Positions 35,220 through 47,323 of a stretch of DNA of 64,000 nt are shown here, piece by piece. Under the pieces are notes generated by a model. That model did not search any database. It was given only the letters and a program-made list of their open reading frames with translations, and had not been told where the DNA came from. The position numbers and the translations under genes were made by a program. The stretch covers positions 22,013,855 to 22,077,854 of the forward strand of contig NC_054867.1 of the NCBI RefSeq assembly GCF_018320785.1, read 5' to 3'. The stretch's first letter is position 1. Every line of letters starts with the position of its first letter. This DNA is from Cheilinus undulatus. Taxonomy: Eukaryota; Chordata; Actinopteri; Labriformes; Labridae.

Positions 35220-38200
35220 ATGGAAAACGAGGAAGAAGAAAAGGAACCAGAGTCTGAAGTGGCTGATCTCCGGCTAAAAGTAGAGTCCTTGCAAAAAGAG
35301 CTCTGTGAATGCAGATCTGAGCTCACCAAGTTACAGAAACAGCTGAACCAGTCAGAGAGACTACAGAGGAGCACAGAGAGCTACAACGAGGACCTGAGGA
35401 AACAGGTCAGAGATTGACAATGCCTATTTAAGATATAACCCAGACCTCTTTAACAGTTTTGGATTTTCATTGGTTTTTATCTTTATTTTATCTTCCCCTT
35501 TAGTTTTCATTTTCAGTTTAGTTTATTTGTTTACTGCTGTTTTGTAAATTTAGTTTTTATTTTGCAAAGATGCTTCATTTTAGGGTTTTTTTTTTTATTG
35601 GTTTTGTTGTTAGCTTTAGTTTTTTTTCAGCAATATGGGTTACTTGTCAGGGATGACAACCAAAAGGATCAAAACATCATGCAATGAAAAATGCATTAAT
35701 TGGGCTACTCTTCAATTTTTGTTTATTGTATTCCAATTTGATATTTGAACACAACTCAAGACCTAAATTGAAATCACATGCACTTAAAAACAGTTACTTG
35801 CTGCTAGTAATAGAATATTATCCCTATGCTATACTGCCTTACTTTATTCACGGCTGTCAGATTGTGCAGAGATTCCCCCAGTAAAATTGTTTAGCAGATC
35901 TTAACACATCCTTTTATGCGGTTAGTTCAGTTAATAAATTAAAGCCAATCACTGAAATTAATAGCCATGTTCATATCATGTGCAGTCTTTCATAAAAAAC
36001 AATCTGCTCTGTTTTTTACACTATGATGTACGTTGTTACAGAAGTTGTTTTAAGAATGTCTCAGTTTATCTTTTTTTTTTTCCCAGGTTGACCAGCTGAG
36101 TGCTGAGATTCATGAACGTAAGAAGAAAGATAAAGACAGAGTTGACTGTGAAACTCAGACAGAAGAATATGTATGGACAGAAACAGGTGTGTTCAATTTG
36201 TGGTTTAATTAAATGAAATGGGCCTTCAATTTTGTCTGAAAGGATTTGCCTATTCAATAAATTTTCATTCTCCTCTCCAGATTATTACAACTATTACTAT
36301 GGAGGCTATACACAGAACCAAGAAGCCTCGTATACTCAGAGCACACAGGTTTTGCCCGACACAGAGGCCTCGTACATTCAGGAAGGCCAGCGCACGGAGG
36401 GTGCAGTGAGTACAGCTGATGGCAGCGAGGCAGCCGAGGTGCCAACAACAAACGAAGCAGAAGCTGCTGATGTGTCAGAACAACCTGACAGCAGTGTAGC
36501 TGTCACAGCAGAGGTTTGTGTTATTGATAAAGTGGCTGTACTCAAAATTTTCTTGGAGTGGAGGTTGTTGTAGATGCTTAATTTGGTTTTAGTTATAAGA
36601 ATGAATGAGGAAATTGGGGTTTATATAATGATCAATAAATGCAATTCTCTCTTTCAGGGCGGTGATGGAGGATCAATAGCTGACATGTTGAGGGCCACTG
36701 CTGAAGAGGCCATGACACAGACTGGGTTTGTCTTTGATGAGACCACTGGCATGTACTATGACCACAGCACAGGCTTCTACTATGACTCGGTTTGTCAAAC
36801 ATTACCATCTCATCAACATTAGGTTTCCAGTAGCAGAAACTTGGGATTCTGAATAAATGTTTTTTTTTCTTCTGCAGGCCAGTCAGTTGTACTATGATGC
36901 CAACACTGGCATTTACTACTACTATGATGCAGAGAGTGGACGATACCAGTTTCATTCCCGGATCGAGGTTCCTGCTGTACAAGCCACAACAGAACCTTAT
37001 CCAGATATTAGCAATGTTGAAAAGAAGGGCAGAAAGTTTAAGAAAGGGTTCAAGAAGAACTCACAGCAGGATGAGAAGGTATGTAACACATGGATCTGGA
37101 TGGATGCATGAACAAATATATGTTTTTATCGATATCTGACAGCTGGCTTTTGACTTTGTAGTTCCTCTGGAACACTGGTGTGTTTAGTCATATTTGGGTC
37201 TCAGCCTTCAAATACTTATATTCTTTTTTATGAAATTGAGGATAGTTGACTAAAGGCATATCCTCTGACCTAGGTGCAAGAGGTGTCTAACTCATTGGCT
37301 AAAATGAAGATTTCTTCTGACTGGAATACTGCTTATCACAGAGGTACATCTTTAAATCTCTATATTCAAAACAGCTCTTAAGAAGGATGTCAATTCATAC
37401 TTCCAAATATTTTGCCATCAAAGTTATTGAAATATATCACTATGTATAATTCATACCAATACAATAAACCTGCCAGGGTCTTTTACTCACACAAGTAACC
37501 CATATAATGTTTGAATATAATTGTAGATTTCTGAAGGAGCAGTATTGTAACAAAAAGCATGAAAGTAAATCATTAGACAAAATGAATGATGTGATAGGAA
37601 TAACAAAAAAAGAATAGTATAAGTAGAATATAAAGGTATTGCTCTTTGTCTTGTCACAGTCCTCAAACCTTTTTTTAAATCTAATAATTATTTCTGTTTT
37701 TAATGATGATCCAATGATCATTAGAAAATTGTCATTCACAACAATGTCTCATTGGCTTGACTCCATAATATTGATAATGTAATAATATTTTTGTGAATTT
37801 GTATTAAATCACTGAATTTGGTGGAGGCCTGAAGTAAACTGTATTTGAAGACTGAGACCGTGTGCAAAACACTACCAGATACAACAAAAATGTGGGATCT
37901 AAACTTAAAACAAAAAGATTGAGGAAATTTGTGTTTGGTACGTTATTTCTTTGTTGTTACAATGCTTCTTGGTAATAGATCTTATACCGTTAGAAAGCCT
38001 GTTTATTACCCTCTTAAATGGTGCCACATTTGTAAGGATCATGCATTTGTGGGATGAGCAGCAGAGCTGAGTATGTGGGTTGCACCCATGAAAAATGTGC
38101 CAAATTTTCTCTGCCAATGCCAAACAGCTTATGTTGCTGTTGCTATTGACTCTTGTTTTGAGCTTCTGGTACCCCAGGTGCTGCCACTCAGGTGCCTGAT

Positions 38201-41200
38201 TGGCAGCACCTGAGAAGCATGGGCCCTGCTACAGTGGCCAGTAGATGTCTGCTTCAAGAATCGGCATGCCATGTTTGACTGATCTGGATAGGGCCTGTCG
38301 GTTGGGCAACTTCAAGCTGGTGTTCCGTAAAACCAAGTTGCAGCGTTGTTTGGAGTGAACCCTTGTACCATCTCCAAACTGAAGGCCAAGTTCCATATAA
38401 CAGGGAATGTCAGAGACAGGCCGCAAAGTGGGCGTCCCAAGAAGACGACACCCCAAGAATAGTGTTTTCTCACCCTGTCAGTAAGAACTCTATCCTCCAA
38501 GATGACAACACTCACCCCCACAGAGCGGGGTTAATCAGAGACTACCTCCAGAATTTGGGAGTGGAGAGGATGGAATGGCCTGCCAGCAGTCCTGACTTTA
38601 ACCCCATTGAACACTTGTGGGATCAGCTTAGGTGTGCTGTTCATGCCAGAGTGACCAACACAACCACAGTGGCTGACTTGCGACAAATGCTGGTTGAAGA
38701 ATGGGATGCCATCCCGCAGCAGTGTGTGACCAGGCTGGTGACCAGCATGAGGAGGAGGTGCCAGGCTGTTGTAGCGCGGTATGGTTCTTCCACACGCTAC
38801 TGAGGCTCCTGTTTGTTAAATGAATAACTTATTAAATTGCCAATATGTCTTGTTTCTTCAGACTTCAATCCTCCAATCCACCAGACACCAATCAAGAGTC
38901 AATGGCAGAATAAGCTGTTTGGCATTGGCAGAGAGATTTGGCACATTTTTCATGGGCGCAACCTACATACTCAGCTCTGCTGCTCATCCCACAAATGCAT
39001 GTTCCTTACAAATTTGGCATCATTTAAAAGGGTAATACACAGGCTTTCCAGCAGTATAAGATTTATTACCAAGAAGCATTGTTACACCAAAGAAATTATG
39101 TACCAAACACAAATTTCCTTACTTTTTGTTTTATGTCTACAAAGCCAACTTGCCCGCTGTCAGAGACTCTCGGGGGATGTTGGTCTCACTCTTGACTGTC
39201 TGATGGCAGGGAGTCACGCATAATGAGGTTAGGATGGAGGAAGACGAAACCAAGTGGGTTGAAAAACAAACAACTAAAAGGACCTCAGAACAGCGAAAAC
39301 TCAAGCAAAGGTCTCACAGTCCAGATGTGGCACCACGACGAAGAGACTCTTCAAAACGAGAGGAGAGAGAAAAGTCATCCTCAAAGAGGAGGAAACAGAA
39401 AAATGGTACCCATTGTGACGATAAGGGTAGTTCAAGGAAGAAAAAAAAGAAATCCAAATTGAAAAAGGAGAAGAAGAAAAAGAGCCAAAGTGATGACTCA
39501 GAAGGGAACAGTGAACCAGAGGAGGGTGAAATCACAGAGTCTGAGAAGGAGGAGTGGGAATCATCTCCTTCAGTTTCATCATCTTCTCCGCTTTCTCCCT
39601 CTCATGGAAGCCCAGAGTCAGAAATGGAGACTCAAATTCAGGAAGGTGAGGGGAGAGGAATTCAGAGTTTGGTCAGGCACATGTCATCACTCTTTATTCT
39701 TAGGTTTATTGGTTTGATCTTGTAGAATGCTAAAGAACGTTAAATCCCACTAAGGACACATTAGTCTCTGATAATGATGTGTCTTCTTTCCTTGTAGCAG
39801 TCAAAGACATTTGGCCTCCCTGTGTGAGAGTGACAGTGGTCAGATCTCCAGTGCTGCAGGTGGGCACACTGTTCATCATCACAGCTGACTCTCTAGCCAC
39901 CATTGGCAGGTTTGTTGTATTTTTCAACTAAGAATTTGATACTTCATACTGTTGATACATAGAAGTGGCAGAGTTTGATTTTAGATCAAGAAACCAGAGG
40001 TGGAAATAATAGTCCAAACTTCAAGACAGAATGCTGTTTTTCTATTGCAGAGAGAAAGAAATGGACCATGCAATCCGAATACCAGAGATGGGAGTCAGCA
40101 AGGTACCCTTCTGCTCTTTGAATTTCACAAGAATTTAATGAGATTAACTGTTTTATTGCAGAGTTATGCATTGTTGTTTCCCTGTAATCTGTGTCTCCAG
40201 TTCCATGCAGAGGTGTACTTTGACCAAGAGCTGCAGGGCTACATGCTGGTTGACCAGGGGAGCCAGAATGGCACCGTCATTAACGGAAACAGGATATTAC
40301 AGGTTGACAGTTTGTTTCTGTTTTTTTTTTAATTCAACAATAAAAGACAAGTAAACATTGAACTCAGTAGTAACATATTATTTCACTTTCTTCTTTAGCC
40401 GAAAACCAAGTGTGAGCCACATGCACTGATGCACGGTGACGAGGTGAAGATGGGAGAGACTGTGCTGTCCTTCCACATACACTCAGGGACAGATACCTGT
40501 GACGGCTGTGAGCCTGGTCAGATTATGGCTCACCTCAGCAAGCACAAGAGAGAGGAGATGACGGGTGAGCCACGTTAAGAGAAAATGCATCCAAACATTG
40601 ATCAAATTGCAGAAATATCCTGTGGCTAACATTGTTTTAAAAAGACCATTGATCTCAGTTTCTAAACCATACTTCTGTATTCTCCCAAAGGCCCTACTCT
40701 CACCAAAGAGGATAAAGAAGCACTGAGACAAAAGGAGCTAAAGCAGATGAAAGCTAAATATGGCCTGCAGGTGAGTGATATCATGGATAGCAGCAGCACA
40801 TACAAGTTTGTGTCTTCTACTTGTAACACTTTGTGTGTATCTCTGTGAACAGAGCAGTGAATTTGAGGGGACCAAAGCATTGAAAAACCCTAAATACAAG
40901 GATCGAGCAGAGTCTAGGAGACAGACGGTGGGTAGTGAGGGAGTCTTCCAGCGAGATGATGCACCTGCTTCAGTTCACGAGTAAGTACAATGCTGCTGTC
41001 TAACTGTTAGAGAGGTAAACAATGATTGAGTTTATAATCATGTGTTATTTGCCTTCTTAAAGGGAGATCAGTGAAGTCAATAAAGGACGAAAAATGCTGG
41101 AAAAGATGGGCTGGAAGAAAGGAGAGGGACTTGGTAAAGAGGGGACTGGAATTAAGGACCCGGTAAGGATATCACACAGATTTGACATAAATGTATCAGA

Positions 41201-41468
41201 AAGCAGAGCATGAGGTCTTGATGATTTTCTCCTCCTTTCACAGATTGAACTGAAAATCAGAAAGTCTCAGTCAGGTTTGGGGGCCAGTGCTGCTATGTCT
41301 TTGGATAGTGTCTCTGTGACCAAATCAAAATCCCAGAAGAACTGGGAGAAAGCACGAGAGAGATTTGCTGATACATGTCAGCCTGACTCACAGAATAACA
41401 GCACTGACAGTGCCAAGGCTTGGGTCAAATCAGAAGAGATGGAGATGACAGACTCACAGCCAGGCTGA
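35220..41468 (+). CDS. aggf1: Angiogenic factor with G-patch and FHA domains 1 (AGGF1), 15 coding exons
   Basis: Exons: 35220-35405, 36087-36186, 36281-36513, 36658-36789, 36878-37078, 37274-37343, 39214-39645, 39798-39909, 40051-40102, 40201-40302, 40399-40564, 40691-40770, 40853-40980, 41063-41162, 41244-41468; 2319 nt, about 772 residues (human about 714). Domains in order: acidic start MENEEEEKEPESE, N-terminal coiled coil (about 14-75), OCRE aromatic repeats (about 197-242), Lys/Ser-rich linker with EPEEGEITESE, FHA (about 460-560), G-patch (about 672-698) and a basic tail. Family knowledge: AGGF1 is a secreted and nuclear pro-angiogenic factor with links to chromatin and splicing. The start is the first in-frame ATG after the acceptor; no in-frame upstream ATG is seen. 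The exon 8 acceptor is uncertain, and a Tc1 element occupies intron 7. Confidence 0.95.
36658..37078 (+). CDS. aggf1: aggf1 exons 5-6, OCRE domain
   Basis: Two exons (36658-36789 and 36878-37078) encode the octamer-repeat OCRE motif. The visible repeats are GFVFDETTGMYYDHSTGFYY, QLYYDANTGIYYYYDAESGR and YQFHSR. OCRE domains bind proline-rich partners in spliceosomal proteins. A Lys-rich stretch follows (KKGRKFKKGFKKN). Confidence 0.93.
37910..39130 (+). mobile_element. Tc1-like transposon with about 210-bp inverted repeats, in aggf1 intron 7
   Basis: Long terminal inverted repeats: GGAAATTTGTGTTTGGTACG at about 37922 and its inverse at about 39110, continuing inward past TGTGGGATGAGCAGCAGAGC on the left arm and its inverse on the right. 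Between them a plus-strand frame at 38363-38803 carries WPASSPDFNPIEHLWDQLRC, the last catalytic block of a Tc1 transposase. The earlier catalytic block is deleted and stops occur upstream, so it is inactive. A lone arm of the same family lies at 57.2-57.43 kb. Confidence 0.85.
39798..40564 (+). CDS. aggf1: aggf1 exons 9-12, forkhead-associated (FHA) domain
   Basis: Exons 9-12 encode IWPPCVRVTVVRSPVLQVG, then FIITADSLATIGREKEMDH, GVSKFHAEVYF, VDQGSQNGTVING and DEVKMGETVLSFHIH. GR, S-K-F-H and N-G are the FHA residues that contact phosphothreonine and shape the loop. The exon 9 acceptor is a tandem TAGCAG. Confidence 0.93.
41063..41162 (+). CDS. aggf1: aggf1 exon 15, G-patch
   Basis: Encodes GRKMLEKMGWKKGEGLGKEG, the glycine-rich G-patch consensus that binds and activates DEAH-box RNA helicases. 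The preceding exon carries the conserved GSEGVFQRDDAPASVH. Confidence 0.93.
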
Positions 41469-41980
41469 AAGACAAGTTATGCATGAATGACTGTTGATAT
41501 TCATGTTGGATTTATATACTCGGTATAGGAAGTCCTATTTTTCTGCACTGAACTAAGCATACAAGATTTTGTCTTACCTCAGAGTTCAGCCTTAGGAAAC
41601 ATTGCTTAAAGAGAAGTGAATGTAACTGTAGTTGAGTCACAGTGAGTTTGTAGACTGTGTCCAGTGAACTCTGGGAAATGATTCCTGTCCTCAAAGAAAA
41701 CCAGCTGTGTGGTGATGCTGTATGTGTCTTTAGTGTAACCTACAGAGGGCAGAGCTGCCTTTACACCTCACACAACAAAGAGGACAAAAATCGCCTCCAG
41801 CAAACATTGACACAGTGAAGCTGTATTTCTCACAATGAGATCATGCTCTAAAGACACTACATTGGATCTGATTAGACTTCCTCCTAACAAATCATGTTAA
41901 ACCAGTCACAACTGCTCTGCGTAACACTTTCAGACCTCCTTTTTTTTTTTTTTTTTAAATAAATGTTGCAGTGTTACACA
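41469..41980 (+). promoter_or_regulatory. aggf1: aggf1 3' UTR and polyadenylation signal
   Basis: The stop TGA is at 41466-41468. AATAAA lies at 41958-41963, right after a T tract, giving a 3' UTR of about 500 bp. Confidence 0.65.
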
Positions 41981-42440
41981 ATTCCCAACCTTCTCATTTG
42001 ATTCATTGCCAAGATCACATCCTATTTAACTGTCTTTGGTTTGTTTGCTCAAAAGTGCGTGGAAAGATACATCTCCTTGGGTGTAAGGGCAGTGAGCAAA
42101 CACTTTTAACAGTCCATCTGTGTGCAGGCTTTTATCTGTGGGTTCATTTTGAGGGTGTGTGAATATTTGCATGTGTGTGCAAGCGTACACTTGAAAAGAT
42201 GCCACTGTCACACTGAATGGAAAAAGAATGCAAGAGGAGCTACAAGATCAGCACTGTAGCTTACAAGTCAATAAAACTCATGCGTTAAAGTTTTATATTC
42301 TCACTGCTTCATGTAGTGTAATAATTTTAATTGTAATAAAAGGAATAGCTGTAGGGCTTTCTGATACTAGTCAAAATGAGACAATTTTGTTAAATATTTT
42401 GGCACCATGGTGAAAGAAAAAAGCATGAGGGACTTTATTT

Positions 42441-45400
42441 TTATTTTATCAAAAAATGCAAGCAAACGTGTATACTGTCTAAACTGCACAAAAAGAGAAT
42501 ATTAACATATTCTTGCAAGCAAGACAGTGTTTGGGAGTTTGCTTGCAGTTCTTTTGGATTAATTCCTGTCCTACGCTCCTGTCTCTGCAAAATAGATGGA
42601 AGGATTTGGCACTTTTTTGTATTATTTTATATAAAATAGTGGAGAATTATCCAAATCCAAAAATGCTAGCTTGTAACTGCTTCAAACGTCACAGACAACA
42701 GACTTTCTTTAATCCATAAATGGCATAATCGTCAAACAGGTGAGAGATTTGACTCACATGACGCTGTTGTTGTGACTCCTTGAGCTGGCTTTCCTGCTGT
42801 TCTTCCTCTGACTTATATTTCCTCCCATTTTGATCTCTCTTCAGTCAGTGGTTAAACCCAACAACAGTACGTTTCCTTAAGCTGGTAGGCATACCCTCTT
42901 CACCGTGATCAGACTGATCAGTCGGCACAATCCCTACACTGTCAGGTTTTCTCTGACAGGTGGGTCCTCCCGTCCCTCCCACTTGATGTCTCCTCCCTTG
43001 TAACTGCTCTGACTGTAAGTAAACATTGAGCAGCTGATACTGAAGAGTTATAAAACTAAGAGGGATCAGCCTATGTCCTGGATGTCTGGCTGAGTCGGGT
43101 AGAAAGTCTCAGCCATAAAAAGACGAGCGTCATGAGATAAAGTGGGAATCCAGTCTATAGTGAGGATGTTTTGTTTTTTTTTTTCCCAGAGATCTGGCCT
43201 GACCAGTTTCAACACACTGCAGGAGTATTCAGATAAACACAGAGCCACTGTGTTTTCAAGTGCAGGCTCTCCATAATGTAATTTCTTCAGATGCTGTTAA
43301 GCTAAACATGCAGTGATTCAAAGTCCTTCAGGGCAAAGTCATCTTCGTTGAGTTCTCGCTGTAGCCTTTGCATGCTTAAGATAAAGCAGTAATTCTGTTA
43401 GCTGGCCATGCTGAATTAAATTTTTCAGACTAAACCCTGGAGTGTACGGAACATAAAAATTAGTGCAAGAGCATATAAATCTCTTAGAATAAGCTTGAAT
43501 TTGGCTTCCAGTGAGAGAATGTGGCTTTTCCTAAGGCGTCAAATTTTCTTGAGTGGGACTCTCGCATGCAAGCTAAAACTCGTTCTTTGACATTTAATTT
43601 TGAACTGAAATGGAGTCTGGTGTAAGTCACAGATATGAAAAATCCTCAAAATTGTTCAAGGCCCTTCTCTGCTCTGGTTGTGTTGCAGCAAATGTATGCA
43701 GCTTATACATTTCTCCTTCAAAATAAGCATTTGAAACAGCATCTCTCCTGGGGTGTGAAATGGTGGAAACTGGTGCTGTCACCTGTGTTTTTGGTCACAC
43801 TTTTTAGGATCACATGCAGACAAAGGAAAAGAAAGCTGCTGAAATATTTCTGTCATGTAAAGCCCAACAAAACCAGGCAAGAAGACTGGACTGATGAGAG
43901 TTTTGAAAGGTGAAACTACCCTGAATTCTTGCAGTCACCAAAAATGGCCTTTGCAATGTCTCACAATAACACCTTGTTCTCCAACTTGTCAAACTCTTAG
44001 CTGAACCAAGGTCAAAGATCAAGGATCAGGCAGAAGTCACCCCTCCTTTTTTCATACCAAACATTGCATCACACACATGCAGCCAATCACACAGACCTGT
44101 GACCCATGCTGCGTTTAAAGGAAGATCACAAAAAAGGAAGGCGGGTTTCATATCTGCAGATAACAGAGGCATGCTCCTACTGTCAATAGATTGTTTCAGG
44201 TATTCAGATGAGGTTTATGTCCTGAGACTGAAATCTTGATGGGTGACAAAATACATCTGATGTTACACTTCAAAGATGTAAAAGAAAAGCATTTCTTTAA
44301 AACTGTGATTAGCATTAACCACTCCCATGCTAGGTACTTATCATTCCTAAAATAAAATCCTGTTTTGTGATATTAAATAAAATCTTAGAAGATTATTCTA
44401 GATTTATAACTAAAATAAGAAACACAGTTGAAGAGGCTATTAAATATCAGCAAAGTAAAACCCCAATTCCAAAAAAGTTGGAAGTGTAAAATGTAAATGA
44501 AAACAGTGCCATGATTTGCATTGCTACTATCTCATAAACCCGTATTTCATTCAGAAAAAAAACAAAAACTATGTGAGACATTAAATCATTTCATGAAAAA
44601 TATTAGCTCATGCTGAATTTGATGGCAGCAACACATCTAAAATAATGTAGGGACATGAGAACAAAAGGCTGGAGAAGTAAGTGGTACTAATAAAAAACAG
44701 CAGGGGGAGCATTATGCCACTAATTATGTTTGTTGGCAACAGGTCAGTCACATGACTGGGTATGAAAGGAGATTTTTAGAGAAGCAGATTCTCTCAGAGG
44801 TAAAGATAGGTAGAGGTCCATCAATCCACGAAAAAAAAACCATCTAAAAATTGTGTAACAATTTAAGAAAAATATTCTTCTATTTAAAATTGCAGAGGCT
44901 TTGAATATCCCACCATCTACTGTACATAATATGATGAAAAGATTCAGAGAATCACTGTGCTCAAGAGGCAGTGCCAAAGGCCAATATTGGATGCTCATGA
45001 TCTTTAGGCCCTCAGGTGCCACTGCATTGTAAACAGGCATAATTTGTACTAGAAATCACTGCGTGGGCTCAGGAACAATTCCAGAAATCATTGTCCGTTG
45101 GCTTTGCAACTCATAAATGCAAGTTAAACTGGTATCGTGCAATAAAGATCTAGAGACACTGCCATCTTCTCTGGGCCAAAGCTCATTTGAAATTGACTGA
45201 TGCAAAATGGAAAACTGTTCTGTGGTCAGATGAATCAAAATTTGATATTCTATTTAGAAACAATGGATGCTGTGTGCTGCGGACTAAAGAGGAGAGAGAC
45301 CATCCAACTTATTATCAGCACACAGTTCAAAAGCCTGCATCTCTGATGGTATGGTGTTTTATTAGTGCCTATGGCATGGGCGGCTTACACATCTGCAAAG

Positions 45401-47273
45401 GTACTGTCAATGCTGAAAGGTATACAGGTATTTCACCAAGAAAATGCCAAACCACATTCGGCATCCATCACAACAGCCTGCATAGAAGACCCAGGACTGT
45501 TGAGCTGCAAGAATGAGACAACATTCCTCTCCCAAAAATCCCACAACTGATGTCCTCACTTCCCAGATGTTTATAGATGGTTGTTAAAAGAAGAGGGGAT
45601 GCTACACAATGGTAAACATGGACCTGTCCCCACTTTTTGAGATGGGTTGCTGCCATCAAAATAAGCTATAATTTTCCTTTAATAAAATGTGGGGTTGTGA
45701 GATTTACAAATCATTGCAATCTGGTTTTACATTTTACACAGTGCCCCAACTTTTTTGGAATTATGGCTGTATACTTGTTTTTCATAATTAAAATAAATTA
45801 AATGCAAGACAAAACTGGGCCAAATTCAATCATGAAATGACCTCATGTTCAGAGAGTCTTTTAGATTAGATGGAACTTCTCTCAGGATTAAGATCTTGTA
45901 ATCTCAGTGACAAACTTTTTTGTTGTGACAATATTGAAGACCCTTGTGAAAAACACAATACCTCATTCTTCTTTACTGATTTTTTCCCTTACATGTGTAA
46001 GCCCTTTTCTGAAACAACAACAAACATATCCTGTTTCTTTTGAGTGGTCATATTTATCTCATAATATGAAACGTTACAGGGTAATTTTTACCAAACAAAA
46101 CAAATGTTGAAGGTATGATGTGAATTACGTTGTGTAGCAGTGGTTTGGGGTTTCAAAAATAAAACTATTGAAATAATCAGTCTTAAAGCTAATGTTTTAA
46201 TTGGATCTTGTAACTTACAAAGGAGGCATAAAAATTTTAAGAACACACTAATGGTAAATTTCTTAGACCAAAAACATAGGAGTCCTAACATTCAGCTTTT
46301 ACTACTAGTTGTTGATGATTTGTTTAAAGATATGTCAGCCCTAATTTGATCTTTTTTGTTATTATTTAATATACAACAGAATAAAGGTATGACCTTTTTC
46401 TCCACACTGGGTGTCTGGCCACATGCACACCAGGATATAACATGAATAAAACTAATCTTATCAAAAAATCAAGTTAATCAAGGGAGTTAAGTGTTTTAGT
46501 ATAATTATAATGAATATAAGAAGCAGTGTGCCAGATCTCATGAGAAAAACTTCACTCAGGTTTATGTAAGCAAACCCAAAAGAAGAGGCTTGACGCTTGA
46601 TATAATTATATTAAATCCCCAAAACAGAGAGAGGCCACCTGATTATAAGTTATCAGCAATAATCTGTAACATGTAATCTTACATTTATTTGTCAATATTT
46701 CCTAACAGAATACAAACAAGATTTTCTACATTAGAGGCTAATTTATGTCAGTAAATTCTCCGCGGATAATTCAGACTTAACAAAATCTTTTATTTGCAGG
46801 AAACGTGCCCATCTCTTTGTGTGTATCTCACATACAAATTCTGCTCAGTGCCTTTGACTTATCTTCCCTTTGAGGTCATATCCATTCTTCTACTGCACTC
46901 TCTCTTTCCCATATTGCTTGAAACCTGTGGCCTGCTTAATAATGTGGAACGTCCTTCTTAAGTAGTTTTCCTTTAATTGGGCTCACCTGGCAAACTAATT
47001 TTCACAGGTGTTTGAGATTGAGCTCAGTGATCCAAAGAGCCCTGAGACACAATACCATCCATGAGTTTCATTGAAAAACCAAAAAACTGAATGTTTATGA
47101 CACTAAAATCCTATTTGCATAATAATTTGGAATGCAGTGTATTAAGGCACAGTCCAGACCTCGGGGGGGGGTTTCTCCAACAGGTGTTTTTGATAAAAGG
47201 CTCAATTTTGATTGTATTTTATGCACTCAGAGCACTTTATTTGTGATTAGTCACTGAAAATGTGAAAAGTCTG

Positions 47274-47323
<50 letters not shown>

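Noticed and set aside
37274-37343. aggf1 exon 7 as a false exon
   Set aside because: It has good splice sites, and its sequence matches the expected position between the OCRE and Lys-rich regions; kept despite the exon 8 phase issue.
42845-42847. TGA as a selenocysteine codon
   Set aside because: No SECIS-like element was seen and no known selenoprotein context; nonsense mutation or an alternative acceptor is simpler.
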